A model generated the notes under the pieces. That model saw only the letters and a list, made by a program, of their open reading frames with translations, was not told where the DNA came from and ran no database searches. Positions 20,041-31,227 of a stretch of 64,000 nucleotides of DNA are shown here, piece by piece (position 1 is the stretch's first letter; the number at the start of each line of letters is the position of its first letter). Location: contig JASPKZ010009700.1 in NCBI GenBank assembly GCA_030220185.1, positions 90,525 through 154,524 of the forward strand, written 5' to 3'. Both the position numbers and the translations under genes were made by a program. This stretch comes from Diploptera punctata (taxonomy: Eukaryota > Arthropoda > Insecta > Blattodea > Blaberidae).

Positions 20041-20155
20041 TCTGAAGACAACCCCTGAGGATGCCAGACGCAGTCTTTGGCGAAACGTCGGGGAACTACA
20101 AGCCTCACGACCACGGCCTACAGCCCGAAAATCTTCATCAACATCATCATAGTTA
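20041..20155 (+). repeat. 3' pseudo-LTR, right piece
   Basis: Continues the pseudo-LTR from TCTGAAGACAAC to CATCAACATCATCATAG, after which Polinton sequence resumes. Confidence 0.75.
20055..20086 (+). ncRNA. Hammerhead-ribozyme-like core, best copy
   Basis: CTGAGGA matches CUGANGA. It is followed by a stem-loop (GCCAGAC-GCA-GTCTTTGGC) and CGAAAC. A U sits between the box and stem II, and I could not place a convincing stem III and cleavage triplet by eye, so this stays tentative. Confidence 0.4.
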
Positions 20156-20244
20156 AATGTATTCTCCTACCACAGGACACCAAAAATAAAAATAAATAAA
20201 TCTTTTACTATTGCATTCACCATCTTTATTCTTCTCTTTTCCTT

Positions 20245-20599
20245 TCACAACCTTTTAATGTGAGCATCGAAGGGTTGCAACACCCTTGTGAGAAACAGAA
20301 AGCAAAAGGTGGTATTTTCTGGTATATTTGGTGCGCTTTCCGTCATAGTGTACTTGTAATTCACAACACAAACAGTTTTTGGGTGTTTTTCAGATATGAT
20401 CATTTTGGTGCTATCTGAAAATGATGAAAATCTTAAAATATCTTCCTTATCCACATATCTTTTTATTGCATTTCTGGGTCTTTCATATTCCAATATTATT
20501 TCCTTTAAACCATGGATTATTATCTTCATCACTTACGATATAAACTACTTTATTATTAATATGTATTTTATTATTTTTTATATCAATTATATTATTCAT
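20245..20599 (-). pseudogene. BRO-N-like gene, right terminal-repeat copy
   Basis: Starts MNNIIDIKNNK at 20599 within the terminal repeat. A one-base insertion (GGAAATAATA for GGAATAATA) shifts the frame; the continuation reads ILEYERPRNAIKRYVDKEDI, a good BRO-N end. Unlike the left copy it goes on past the repeat edge (20407) for about 50 codons to a stop at 20245, with a cysteine-rich patch KHPKTVCVVNYKY. This copy therefore shows the gene's native continuation. Any C-terminal effector domain is not recognised. Confidence 0.55.
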
Positions 20600-20996
20600 T
20601 ATTATTTTTTAAGTTTTGTATAATCTTATTATAAAAATTCAATTTTTTAAAGGGTCACTGGCAGACGCGCATAAAGTTAGAAATTATATACTTGATTTCT
20701 TAAAAAATAATTTCATAATACATATAAATGTAATAATTATTTTATTATATTTATGGGGTCGCTACCAGCGAAGGAATATATTCTATGTGTATAAAATCAA
20801 CTTAAAAACTATTTTTTTCAACTTATGTATGTAGTTTTTGCTTATTTGATGACTTTTTTCAATTTTTTAAAGACAACAAGTCATCAAAATGTTCTGATTT
20901 TCGACCTAATTTGTTTAAATTCATATGATTTTGGGTATTTTGTGTTTGAAATTGAGAAGTGGTGGGTGCGCCAGAAACCCCACTTTATATACTACT
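20407..20996 (-). repeat. Right terminal inverted repeat of the Polinton
   Basis: About 590 bp, the reverse complement of the left repeat. It has a single copy of the ~105-bp unit. Confidence 0.85.
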
Positions 20997-21002
20997 TTTA
21001 TC
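20997..21002. repeat. Right target-site duplication of the Polinton (TTTATC)
   Basis: Copy of 1561-1566, immediately outside the right terminal repeat. Confidence 0.85.
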
Positions 21003-23551
21003 TTTTAATAAAATATTCTGATATTTCTTTGTCCATGCTTTTTTTATTATGATAGGATATTTGCCTCTTAAAATGCACTAATTTTGTGTGATGAGGTTAA
21101 TATATATTTATACATCAAATGATAAATTAACAAACAATCCAGATGCATCTTCATGTAAAATGGTGTAATGAATGTTTTGCAAACCTAAATTAAGATATAT
21201 AGGCCCTAATATTATTAAAAACGACATATATTATAACAGATCAATATATAACCTCAGTTATTTTCACATAATAGTACTAATTTTTAGACGTTCAAATTAT
21301 TTATGTACAACTCTCAAAATACAATACTACAGTTTTGTTGCACTTCAACAATTAATTATTTGTTGCATAGTGTACTACAAGATCTATAGGCCTACAACAC
21401 TAGTTTACCATCTGTCATAAAAGGCGTAATCGATTGTTACGCAGGACCTTTTTTTTTGCAGATAACGATGAGGCAGTCGATGCCATTTTTATCTGCGTTC
21501 ATTTACATTCAATAACAGTAGCGATATAGGTCTACAAAGTCAAAATAAAAAAAAGATGAAAATGGTCACACGAAAACATATATTAATTTCGTGTACCATA
21601 TCAGTGATCTATCCTGATATTATTCACTCCACACCAGAATATCAAAATATTTTTTATATTCTTAAACTATATTCAGTTTTAAAGAGTTATCATTAACAAC
21701 AACAAGGTATGAAGGAACAACCTATTTGGATTATCCGAGTATAGTTAGGAATAGTAGAAACTATTCAAGCTTTCACTCACCCTTATACTCACTCCTTACG
21801 GTAATGAGGGTGGAGGTAGCAAAATTATTTTTTAACATTTTAATATATTTTGAAAGGTACGAAACACAACTGAGGCTAAGGTTTTTCCTAGAAAACTATA
21901 AACCTTAATGAAGGTTTGCGTTTTGTTTAATTGTGGGATATTCCATGTAATTGTTTGCTAGAAAATTATAAAGGGCAAGTATTGTTTCAATGTGTGGTAG
22001 TATTTGTCAGCATGAATGACTAAACAAAAATAGCGATATAGTGACATTACTATGATCTATCAATCATATGAGACTCTTAACAGTGTTGAGAACAAATCAT
22101 ACAGGACATTTACCTGTTTATAGCACTGTACACAAGAACATTGTGAACTTCTATTTGAAGACCATTTTATGCAACAAAAAATGTAATATTTTAATAAATA
22201 TGAAGTAATGAGTAAATATGTAAAAATATTTAAAATCAAACATGAGTATAAGGTCTAGATATATGTGAATCGTCATAAGTTTCTGTTATTAGGAAAGAAC
22301 ATATCGAGGAAAAAATAGCGTATGTAATTATATACGAATCCGGACTCTTAGTTATACCATGCTTTTGGTTCCAAAATTTTGTCTCCGTTTTAACTTGTCA
22401 CAAATTGAATTTCGGACTGATAAAAATATTGACCGAATCGTTTAATTTTGCAATGTTGTATCTTTATTTACTGTTACTTTTGTTTTAAATTGGAGTTATA
22501 ATCCGTTATTTCTCTAAATACGTTTCTTTTTTCCCATTGCGCCAGATTCTCATTCCGACATTTCTGGTGTTCTCTATTTGCATTGTCGAAATTATCTCAA
22601 AAGACATGTATAGAATACACTGAAATTTAGAAGAAGGAAGAATAAGTAAATAAATACTAAAAAATAAATAAAATTAAAGTAATGGAACATTAATTTCCCC
22701 CTCCCATCTATCTGAATCAGTTGCTTTGTAACACTGCCAAGTCGTGACTCGCCACGGCTATTCAAGTAATTAGCCTAGGTTAAAAAAGTATCAGCCGTTA
22801 TACTAGACCTCGTTTATTTGGAGCGAGCTGCTAATAAAATCAATAGGATAGCATACTACTGCATAAACTTTAATATTGTGCAATAATTTGAATATAAATC
22901 CGTTTTTCTTTCTAGCCTAAACTTTGGAATCTGTAAAGAAAGAGACGCCACTCTTTGTGCCCATCATCAATTCTGTATATGCATCAGATGTGATTAACTT
23001 TAGAGTAGTGGGTACTGAGTTATTAACAGGAGTTAGGTAGAAACTAATTACTAGGCCTAATTAGGCATGGAAAACGGAAGACAATCGAGTATATACATAT
23101 AGCTTATCTCAAGCAAGGTGACAAAGTACTGCAAAATTATGGTAATTTGGTGGTGGTAGGGAAACAGGAACACCGATGGAACCAAGCAGAAGCAACGTGC
23201 GTACGTATCCACAGCTCAAGAGCGTATATTCAAATTCTCTTTCCTGTCTCTACAGTCCCTTCAACAAGGAGGGTGACTATCAACAACAATCCCGACACAT
23301 CAATAAATAATTACGTACAATGACGTCAAAACTACACGAAATTAATATTTTACTGATATGAAATATCGTTAAAATAGTTTCGAAATTAAAATCACTCGAT
23401 AATTTATAGAATTTGACACAAATACAATTAGAGTGCTGTCAAAATTACAAGAGTTATATACTTAATTGAACTTGAAATCGAAGAGTACCATCGAAATTGC
23501 AAACACTTATCCCTATATGGATTTTCATACTAATAAAATCAGTGTAAAACT
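21003..23551. other. AT-rich stretch, no gene seen
   Basis: About 2.5 kb with many stops in all frames. No RNA gene, SINE promoter or repeat end was recognised. Confidence 0.55.
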
Positions 23552-23602
23552 GTATATATATATAACGCGCGGGTGCACGCACACGCACACACACACAAAC
23601 AC
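23552..23602. repeat. TA/CA microsatellite
   Basis: A short TA run followed by a GC-rich patch and a CA run, just before the 5' end of a non-LTR element. Confidence 0.8.
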
Positions 23603-23750
23603 AATGGCAGCTAGCTACTAACACGCACAAGTTACGCTCCAGGTTTTAAGTTACTTTTCAGCAGGTGTCTTCGTTATTTCATAGTTAAAGTTGTATATTC
23701 GTAGTCAGTTTAAGTTTAAATTTATATCAAAAGTGTGTACATTTAACAAC

Positions 23751-24410
23751 ATGGGTAAAAACACACGTAATTCAAACAATGATTCGACAAGTTCTACGGA
23801 GGAAGCAGTGAAACGTGTGGTGAAAGAGGCGCTGCAGGATCCCGGCACTCTGCAGGTGTTTGTGTCCATGTTGCGGGACCAGGTAGTGGCGGAACTGCAG
23901 AAGACCATCGAGGACAACACTAAAGTAATTGAGGATCTGAAAAAGACCCTCGATGAAAAAGACAGAAAGATTGAGGTGTTGGAAAATAAATTAGACGATC
24001 TAGAACAATACCAGAGACGTCAATGCCTCAGAATTTTTGGTGTAAAAGAAGAGGCCGGAGAGGACACTGACCAGAAAGCCATCGAGGTGGCCAAAAAAAT
24101 CGGTGTCGATCTATCAGTGACAGACATTGACAGAAGTCACCGTGTTGGTGTTAATAATGCAGAAAGACCGCGGGCTATAATAGTGAAATTTGTTAGTTAC
24201 CGCAAGCGCAGTGAAGTTTTTCTAAGCAAGAAAAAGTTGAAAGGAAGTGGGGTCACTGTTCGCGAGGACCTAACGAAGTGTCGCTATCGCCTGCTACAAG
24301 ACAGTATACAAAAATACGGTATTCAAAATGTATGGACAATGGACGGTGCCGTCATAGCCAAAGTAAATGGCGAAAAACGCAAAATTAGATCTTCTACGGA
24401 TATCAACTAG
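23751..24410 (+). CDS. Non-LTR ORF1p: coiled coil plus RRM-like domain
   Basis: 219 codons from MGKNTRNSNND, chosen because the homologous element starts at the matching position (MAPRKTKNSDE). Residues ~45-88 form a charged coiled coil (ELQKTIEDNTKVIEDLKKTL). From ~91 an L1-type RRM follows with QCLRIFGVKEE and DIDRSHRVG (~127-135), then a basic C-terminal part. ORF1 proteins of this layout bind element RNA as trimers or multimers and act as nucleic acid chaperones. The frame is intact, whereas its ORF2 is broken. Confidence 0.8.
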   Translation: MGKNTRNSNNDSTSSTEEAVKRVVKEALQDPGTLQVFVSMLRDQVVAELQKTIEDNTKVIEDLKKTLDEKDRKIEVLENKLDDLEQYQRRQCLRIFGVKEEAGEDTDQKAIEVAKKIGVDLSVTDIDRSHRVGVNNAERPRAIIVKFVSYRKRSEVFLSKKKLKGSGVTVREDLTKCRYRLLQDSIQKYGIQNVWTMDGAVIAKVNGEKRKIRSSTDIN

Positions 24411-24705
24411 ATAGGACCTGAGTGTAAAATATGTTTACTTTATTTGTCTTTTCTTTGCTAACAATTATATTGTTAATTTATTTCTAATTTAGGTAAGTTT
24501 TAAGTTTATTATTTTTTATTTAGGACAACTTATTTGTTTTTATTTTCATTTTTTAAGTTATTTGTTTAGCTAAATTATTTTAATTTTATTAGTTATTACA
24601 GTACATAGTTTATTTTTACTTTCTGCTATTGGCAACATTGAGCTGACAAATGATGAATTATTTGCAACCCTTGACTCACTCACCTTCTCCAATCACCCTC
24701 TTATT

Positions 24706-27635
24706 GTGCAGACAGCTTTTAACACAGGTAGCAACATTCCTCAATCCCTACCTTCCCCTCCAAAAACAACTACCAGTCTACTTAGGAATGCATTTTATAT
24801 TGATAAATCATCACTTAAAATCGCTCACGTAAATTCACAAAGCATTCTGTCCCACTTTAATGAGTTTGAAACCATATTTTCATCTCTTGGACTGAGCGCC
24901 ATTTTAATTTCGGAAACCTGGCTCACCCCATCCATACCTTCGTCCCTTGTTCACCTAGACGGATATACACTGCTCAGAAATGACAGAATAGATAAAAGAG
25001 GTGGAGGAGTTTGTGCCTTTATATCAAATGAGCTTAATCCAAGAATTGTCCACAAGTCCCCTTCTGTATATTCCGCTCGCCCCGAGTTCTTATTCGTAGA
25101 AATTCAAGCCAGTCTAAAAAAATGTCTCTTATGCATTGTATACAAACCTCCAAAAATTGGGCACCTTTCGGATCTAGAAAACGCTCTGAACGATTCATTG
25201 CCTCATTATGAACACGTTATTGTCGCAGGCGATTTTAATACAAATCTTCTTCAGACTGACTCACCAGCCATACAACTTAAAAATATGTTCCAAAGCTTTA
25301 ATATGACCATTGTTCCTTTCTCTGCCACACACCATACTGCTACTTCCGACACTCTACTGGACTTAATTGTGACTACACATCCACAGAAAGTACTGTCATA
25401 TGGACAAATTCCTGCTCCTGGCATATCTGCTCATGACATTGTATTCGTAGAATACTCACTCCAATGTCCTAAAAGACGCTCTAAATTGATTACGTACAGA
25501 AATTTACAAAACATAGACGATACTAAACTAAAATCAGACGCTTTAGAACTACCTTGGTATTCAATATGGAATCTTAGATCAGTTGATGAAAAAGTAGACA
25601 CATTTAATACACTGATACTACAACTATACGACAGACATGCACCAGTAAAAACCCGACGATTTTCCCGCTCCCCTGCTCCCTGGATGAATGATTCAATACG
25701 TGAACTTATGTCAAAACGAGACAAAACAAACCGAACATACAGACGACATAAAAATGACGAGAACTGGCAACTGTACAAACAACTTAGAAACACAACTACA
25801 CAAACTATACGTAATGCCAAACTACGACACGCCCACAGTATAATCGGACCTGAAATAAGTGCACGGGACACTTGGCGAAAGCTCCGTGCAATGGGACTTA
25901 GACAGTTGAATCCCTCAACTGACTCTATAGACATTTCTGTAGATGACTTAAATGAACATTTTACCTCAATACCCATGACACCTCCAGCCAACAAGACTAA
26001 AAATAGACACTCTTAAAGACTTATCCCCATCCCCACATATAGGAAGAGATAATTTTACTTTTACGACATTTCGCCTATAGACGTTAAAAAAGCACTCAAG
26101 CGGATTAAATCCAATGCGCAAGGAACAGATAACATCAGCATTTTAATGCTAAATAAAATCATTGACATTATACTACCCACAGTGACTCATATGTTTAATG
26201 CTTCCCTTATAACTTCTATCTTCCCTATTGTATGGAAACAGTCTAGAGTTCGGCCTATACCAAAATAAGTACACCTACTAACTGTAATGACTTCCGACCG
26301 ATTAGCATCCTTCCGACATTATCTAAAGCCCTGGAATATATTGTACATAAGCAAATGACTGATTATCTCCAAGAAAATCACCTCCTTGATCCTTATCAAT
26401 CCGGCTTTAGATCTGGTCATAGCACAACCACAGCTTTGCTAAAAATTACCGAAGATATTCGTGAAGCCGTGGACAGACGTCAATTGACTCCTTTAACCTT
26501 ACTTGACTTCAGCAAAGCTTTTGACACAGTAGACCACGACTTACTTATGATAAAGCTCAAGCACCTACATTTGTCTGACAGCGCTGTATCCTGGTTCGAC
26601 TCATACCTGCACGGTCGTCAACAATACGTTTCATTAAACTCTAGATCTTCGACTTGGCGTAACGTGCCGGCTGGAGTCCCCCAGGGCAGTGTTCTCGGAC
26701 CTCTTCTTTTCTCAATCTACATAAATGATTTGCCAACTGTACTAAAGCACTGCCGTTATCACCTCTATGCTGATGATCTCCAAATTTACCTACATTCACC
26801 TCCTCATTCTCTCTATAACAGCTTGATGAAAATGAATGACGATCTCATATCCATCTTTAACTGGTCTTCAAGTATCGGTCTAAATCTAAATCCTAACAAG
26901 TCACAAGTAATTCTAATAGGACAACAAAGACTGCTTACAACCTTTGACATATCTACACTTCCAAACATTACTATAAATAATATAATTATCCCTTATTCTT
27001 CTTCAGTAATAGATCTTGGACTACATCTAGACGCAAATTTAACCTGGCAAACACAAGTGAAACACATATGTAAAAAGACTTTCTCCATCTTACATTATCT
27101 TAGACGTTTAAAGAATTTTCTCCCAGTTTCGTTAAAACAAATCCTAGTGCAGAATCTTGTGTTACCACACTTCGATTATTGTGACATTATATATAATGAT
27201 CTAAACTATGCCTTGTCGCAGAGACTGCAGCGTGTTCATAATGCTTGCATTCGATTCATTTTCAATATCCGCCGTTATGACCATATTTCCGAACACTTTA
27301 ATAACCTCTCTTGGCTCCGTCTTACTGACAGACGTAAATTGCACTCTCTTTCGCTACTTTTCAAGCTCCTGAATTCCTACATTCCTACTTACCTGGCGTC
27401 CAGATTTGAGAAGTTATCCTCCTACCACAATATTGACACTAGGTCACAAGATAGCAGTCTGCTAACAATTCCTCTTCATAGCACTTCCTCCTATTCTACT
27501 TCCTTCACAGTAGCCTCCGCCCGCTCCTGGAATCTCCTTCCTCAAGATATCAAGGGTTGCCGCACACTGGCACCTTTAAGTCACGCTTATACAGTTACCT
27601 GTTGTCTAATAATTAATTTTTCTCTATTTATTTAA
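24706..27635 (+). pseudogene. Non-LTR ORF2: AP endonuclease and reverse transcriptase, broken
   Basis: First frame (to 26016) is an APE-type endonuclease: AHVNSQSI, ISETWLTP, GGGVCAFIS, AGDFNTN, DTLLDLIVT and SAHDIVFVEY. It probably extends upstream of 24706 (NDELFATLDSL in frame). Between 26016 and 26355 several shifts interrupt the RT palm entry. The second frame (26355-27635) has LLDFSKAFDTVDHDLL, AGVPQGSVLGPLLFSIYIND, LYADDLQIY and LPHFDYCDIIYNDL. Catalytic residues are present but the protein is split. It is about 75% recognisable against the intact copy at 58172-61090. Confidence 0.85.
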
Positions 27636-27890
27636 TTTTATACTATGTCATTAATCTTTTCCTCGTTTTTTTATATATATATCTTGTACATATTATATAT
27701 TTAATTCGTTAAATTTAGAGTAAATCAAAATACATTATAAATATTAATTGTATTGTATTCATAACTTGTAATCGTTTATATATATATATTGTAATTTAGA
27801 TTTAAGACTTTTCTTTTGTATTTTTTTTAAAAACCTGGTTGAGTGGTAGACAAGGCCTTAAGGCCTTAACTCTGCCAGGTAAAATAAAGC

Positions 27891-27929
<39 letters not shown>
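27891..27929. repeat. (ATT)n 3' tail of non-LTR element A
   Basis: Thirteen ATT units directly after AAATAAAGCT. CR1-group elements often end in short tandem repeats rather than poly(A). Confidence 0.85.
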
Positions 27930-28035
27930 ACGTGTATGGGTGTGTAAAATATATAATTACACACACACACACACACACAGGTATATTCTGATATGAAAGG
28001 TGGATCGAAACTACAAACTGGACTTAATAGTAACT

Positions 28036-28290
28036 AACTAACTAACATTCTATGGATTATGGGAGCCCATAGATTCAATGCAGCATCGACTAAGACTCTC
28101 CACTAATCCCCATTCTCAGTTAACAGAACCCAATTCAAATCTACGATATTCTGTTTCCTAAGACCCAATCTAATATTATCCTCCAACCTAGCCTAGGTGT
28201 TCCTTATGGGTTCCTCCCATGCTTTCCCTATAACAATGAAAATCAATACTACATTCATCCATTCTAGCTATACGACATGCCCATCTCAAT
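28036..28290 (-). mobile_element. RTE-type 3' fragment, divergent subfamily
   Basis: The minus strand contains ARLEDNIRLGL, DLNWVLLTENGD and WRVLVDAALNLWAP, the usual W..LA.DR..WR..V.AA.NL end of RTE-type ORFs, and a CTAA tetramer tail at its 3' side (28028-28050). Only the last ~80 codons remain. Confidence 0.5.
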
Positions 28291-28305
28291 CCTTACTTAC
28301 TTAAT

Positions 28306-30870
28306 TACTTACTTATTTACTCACTGGCACTATCGAACCCGTAGGTTCATGGGCGCGGACATAAGCTCTCCATACATCCCTATCCTGAGATAATGCTTTC
28401 CAATCATTCCCTCTATAATCTACTTCCTTCAAATCATAGTTAATGTTGTTCTCCCACCTCATTCTTGGTCTACCAATTGGGCGTTTTCCTTTCGGCTTTC
28501 CTACAAGAAATTTCCATGCATATCTTTCATTCCCCATACGCGCAACATGTCCTGCCCATCGCAGTCTAGGAGACTTAACTGTTCCTATTATATCTGGTTT
28601 CCTATAAAGACCATGTAGTTCATTGTTATGTAGCCTTCTCCTTTCACCTATCTGTTCATCTCTCTTTGGTCCAAAAATTTTCCTAAGAACTTTATTCTCA
28701 AATACTCGTATTCTCCTTTCCTCCCTTAAAGTAAGAGTCCATGTTTCGCATCCATATAATATAACTGGTAGAATAATTTTTTATATATTTTCAGCTTAAC
28801 GTTTTTTGAAAGGAGTTGGGACATCAAGAGTCTCTGCAATGCATAATAGCATGCATTTCGAGAATTGAGCATATGTTTAATCTCCTTATGCATCTCAATC
28901 ATATTTGTGATTATTGTTCCTAGGTATTTGAATACAGCAACTTCCTCAAAATTTCCCTCATTTGTCATTAGCTGTCAATTTCCATCATATACTGAATTTC
29001 TACGTGTGAATATATATTTAGATTTACTGATATGTACTTCCAGTCCCAATTTCTTAGTGTTACTCAATAGTGTGTGCGTGTTGGCCTTTAGTATCTCCTC
29101 GCTATCGGCCAGTAGTACTACATCATCAGCATAAACTAAGAGCTTATTAATACCATTCAGTCGTAAGCCTTCCTCATTCTCTAAAAATTTAAAGGCATGC
29201 TCTAGTACAAAATTAAATAATAGAGGAAATAGTGTATCTCCTTGCTTCAACCCAATCTGGACTACAAAAGTGTCTGAAAACTGTTTGCCTACACGCACCC
29301 TACTCTTTGAGCCATTTAGACACATTCGTATAAGTCTAACTAACTTTTTAGGAATTCCGAACTACAGCAGGATACTATATAACTTCTCCCTCTTAATTGA
29401 ATCATATGCCTTTTTGAGATCTACATATGGTTGATGTACAGTACCATTATATTCCCATTTCTTTTCTAAAATCTGTATTATACTAAAAACCTGATCTGTT
29501 GTAGACCTGTTTCTTCTGAATGCACATTGACGATCTCCTAGAATGTCATCAATATAGGGACTAAGTCTGCATACTAATATATTTGTTAGAATTTTGTAAG
29601 AAGTTGAAAGTAATGAGATGCCCCTGTAGTTGTTGCAATCCGTTTTATCTCGTTTCTTATAAATTGGTACGATAATTGATTCCTTCCATTCATCTGGAAG
29701 AGCTTCTTTTTCCTAAATCATACTAAGCAACCAGCGTATCTTGTCCATCAATTTTTCTCCCCCTGATTTTATCAGTTCTGCTGGAATCTCATCTGAACCT
29801 GATGCTTTATACATCTTCAATTTTTCAATTGCCATTTCAACCTCTAATGCACTTGGCTCTGCGACTAGCATTCCTGCTGTCTGTAACTTATCCTCCTCAA
29901 TGTCCTGTTCCGTATGTACATTTAGTAGCTGATTAAAGTAACTTTTCCATCTATTTAACATACTCCTAGAATCTGCAATCATATCCCCATTTTCATTCCG
30001 AATTGTGTTCGTTCTAGCCTGAAACCCTTTCTTCTCTATACTAATTCCCTGATATAATTTTCTAATGTTCCTTTTTTTTTTGCATTCATTTCAAGATCAT
30101 TAATCTTCTCTCTCAACAATTCCCTCATTTTACTCTTTAGTAACTTGGTGGTTTCCTATCTAACACTACCCAATTGCTCTAAATTTACCTCATTTGGCTC
30201 GTGAAACCATTTAGTTTACGCTAGCCTTCTTTTCTTTAGAATGTCGGCACATACCTCATCAAACCATTTGTTGTTTTGCCTCTTTTTTAAACAACCAATA
30301 CTTTCTGATGCTGACAATTTAATCGTATCTCTTATAGCTTCCCATTCTCTATTTATATCAGCTTCTTCTTCGTTTTCCACATTGTTATCTGATGATTCCA
30401 GTACTTCAAATCTATTAGCAATTTGGTTTGGTATTCTTGCCGCATTTCATAATTTTTCAAGTTTTTACGTCATATTTTACATAATCATCTTTAGCGTTTG
30501 TTCCTCTCATAAGCGATAGCCGTGTTCTGATTTTCACTCTGACCAGATGATGATTTGAATTGCAGTCTGTCCCTCTAGCTGATCTAACATCAATGATGCT
30601 ACTGTGCCAGCGTTTATCCACTAATCTATGATCTATCTGATTCCGAGTTTCTCCATCTGGGGACGTCTATGTGTATTTATGAATATCCTTATGTTGAATT
30701 GTTGTGCTCTTAACATTGAGATTCTTTGATGTGGCAAATGTGACTAATCTAACCCCGTTGTCGTTACTATCTTCATGAAGACTGAATTTGCCTATTGTTG
30801 GTTTGAATATATCTTCCCGCTCCACTTTTGCATTAAAATCTCCTAAGACAATTACACATAATAATTCAGA
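28306..30870 (-). mobile_element. RTE-type non-LTR retrotransposon A, 5'-truncated
   Basis: The 3' end reads CACTGGCACTATCGAACCC with a TTAC tetramer tail (28285-28322). Transcribed leftward, it begins inside the endonuclease (ILGDFNAKVERED near 30830-30860), runs through RT and ends with a DNA-binding-like tail. The same 3' end occurs at six other places in this window. Confidence 0.8.
28313..30864 (-). pseudogene. RTE-type ORF (endonuclease/RT), fragmented
   Basis: Recognisable parts, right to left: GDFNAKV of the endonuclease; KLKMYKASGSDEIPAELIKS (29750-29850) of the RT entry; GLKQGDTLFPLLFNFVLEHA (29190-29270); LVYADDVVLLADSEE with catalytic aspartates (about 29105-29145); VAVFKYLGTIITN (28890-28945); and the C-terminal GRPRMRWENNINYDL with DWKALSQDRDVWRAYV (28350-28470). 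Stops and shifts separate all of these. The plus-strand element at 39704-42150 is the closest relative here. Confidence 0.8.
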
Positions 30871-31136
30871 TAATTACACGCTTTTTTATTAGCTTGACCT
30901 GTATCTGTCTATCTATGTAACGGAATCTTCCAACACGATTTTCACCCACTTAAAAATATTGGATCGAATTGAAACTTTGTATACTTGTAAAGGACCAATG
31001 ACAATACAATAATTTCATAATTTTTATCTACGGTCCAGGCCAGGATCATCAGGACATCAAACATATATAGACCGGTATAATAAGTTGCGGACTTATCGAC
31101 GTTTTAGTCCATCGTTGTAAGAAATTAATATTATAT
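30871..31136. other. Short spacer, nothing recognised
   Basis: AT-rich sequence between the truncated RTE element and a tRNA-Tyr-like relic. Confidence 0.5.
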
Positions 31137-31227
31137 CTTCTGGAAGCTCAGTGGGTAGAGTGGTGGACAGTAGTGGTATATAATTTCAGTAATGCATAGG
31201 TCGCTGGTTCAAATCCGACCAGGAGGA
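31137..31227 (+). pseudogene. tRNA-Tyr-like pseudogene with intron
   Basis: Text matches eukaryotic tRNA-Tyr(GTA): AGCTCAGTGGGTAGAG, then GTGGACAGTAG, an intron-like ~18-nt stretch (TGGTATATAATTTCAGTA), ATGCATAGGTCGCTGG and TTCAAATCC. tRNA-Tyr genes normally have an intron just after the anticodon. Defects: U33 is A, anticodon- and T-stem pairs are mismatched, and the acceptor has wobbles. It could instead be the head of a tRNA-Tyr-derived SINE. Confidence 0.5.

Larger units (their letters stand above)
14838..20155 (+). mobile_element. Penelope-like element, near complete, interrupted by a Jockey element
   Basis: Order: 5' pseudo-LTR (14845-15140), body with N-terminal region, RT and GIY-YIG (15062-17565), 3' pseudo-LTR (17430-17686 continuing at 20041-20155). 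Without the 17687-20040 insertion it is about 3 kb, the usual size. It lies inside the Polinton, between the tRNA array and the right terminal repeat. Confidence 0.8.
1567..20996. mobile_element. Polinton/Maverick element, 19.4 kb, internally replaced and decayed
   Basis: The ends are inverted repeats: the right end read in reverse begins AGTAGTATATAAAG and the left begins GGTAGTATATAAAG, both continuing into TGGGGTTTCTGGCGCACC. A 6-bp TTTATC duplication flanks the pair. Inside are a BRO-N-like gene in each terminal repeat, a PX-like protein, an adenain-type protease, fibre-like genes, a penton-like gene and the major capsid gene, all on the plus strand except the right BRO-N copy. Family B DNA polymerase, retrovirus-type integrase and FtsK/HerA-type ATPase, normally present, were not found; that space holds a tRNA array and Penelope/Jockey insertions. 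The length is within the family's usual 15-20 kb only because of these insertions. Frameshifts in most genes indicate a dead copy. Confidence 0.9.
23603..27930 (+). mobile_element. CR1/Jockey-superfamily non-LTR element A
   Basis: Layout: 5' UTR, ORF1 (23751-24410), ORF2 (about 24706-27635), 3' UTR ending GCCAGGTAAAATAAAGC and an (ATT)n tail. Its 3' UTR (AAGGCCTTAAGGCCTTAAC) and its 5' UTR phrase TTTTCAGCAGGTG are shared with the minus-strand element at 57713-62040, so both belong to one family. The 5' end is approximate. Confidence 0.8.

Noticed and set aside
20994..20999. ACTTTT as the right target duplication of the Polinton
   Set aside because: It does not match the left flank; extending the terminal repeat by three bases gives exact TTTATC on both sides.
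25431..25994. 187-codon minus-strand frame
   Set aside because: Antisense shadow of the non-LTR endonuclease/RT frame, which carries recognisable motifs on the plus strand.
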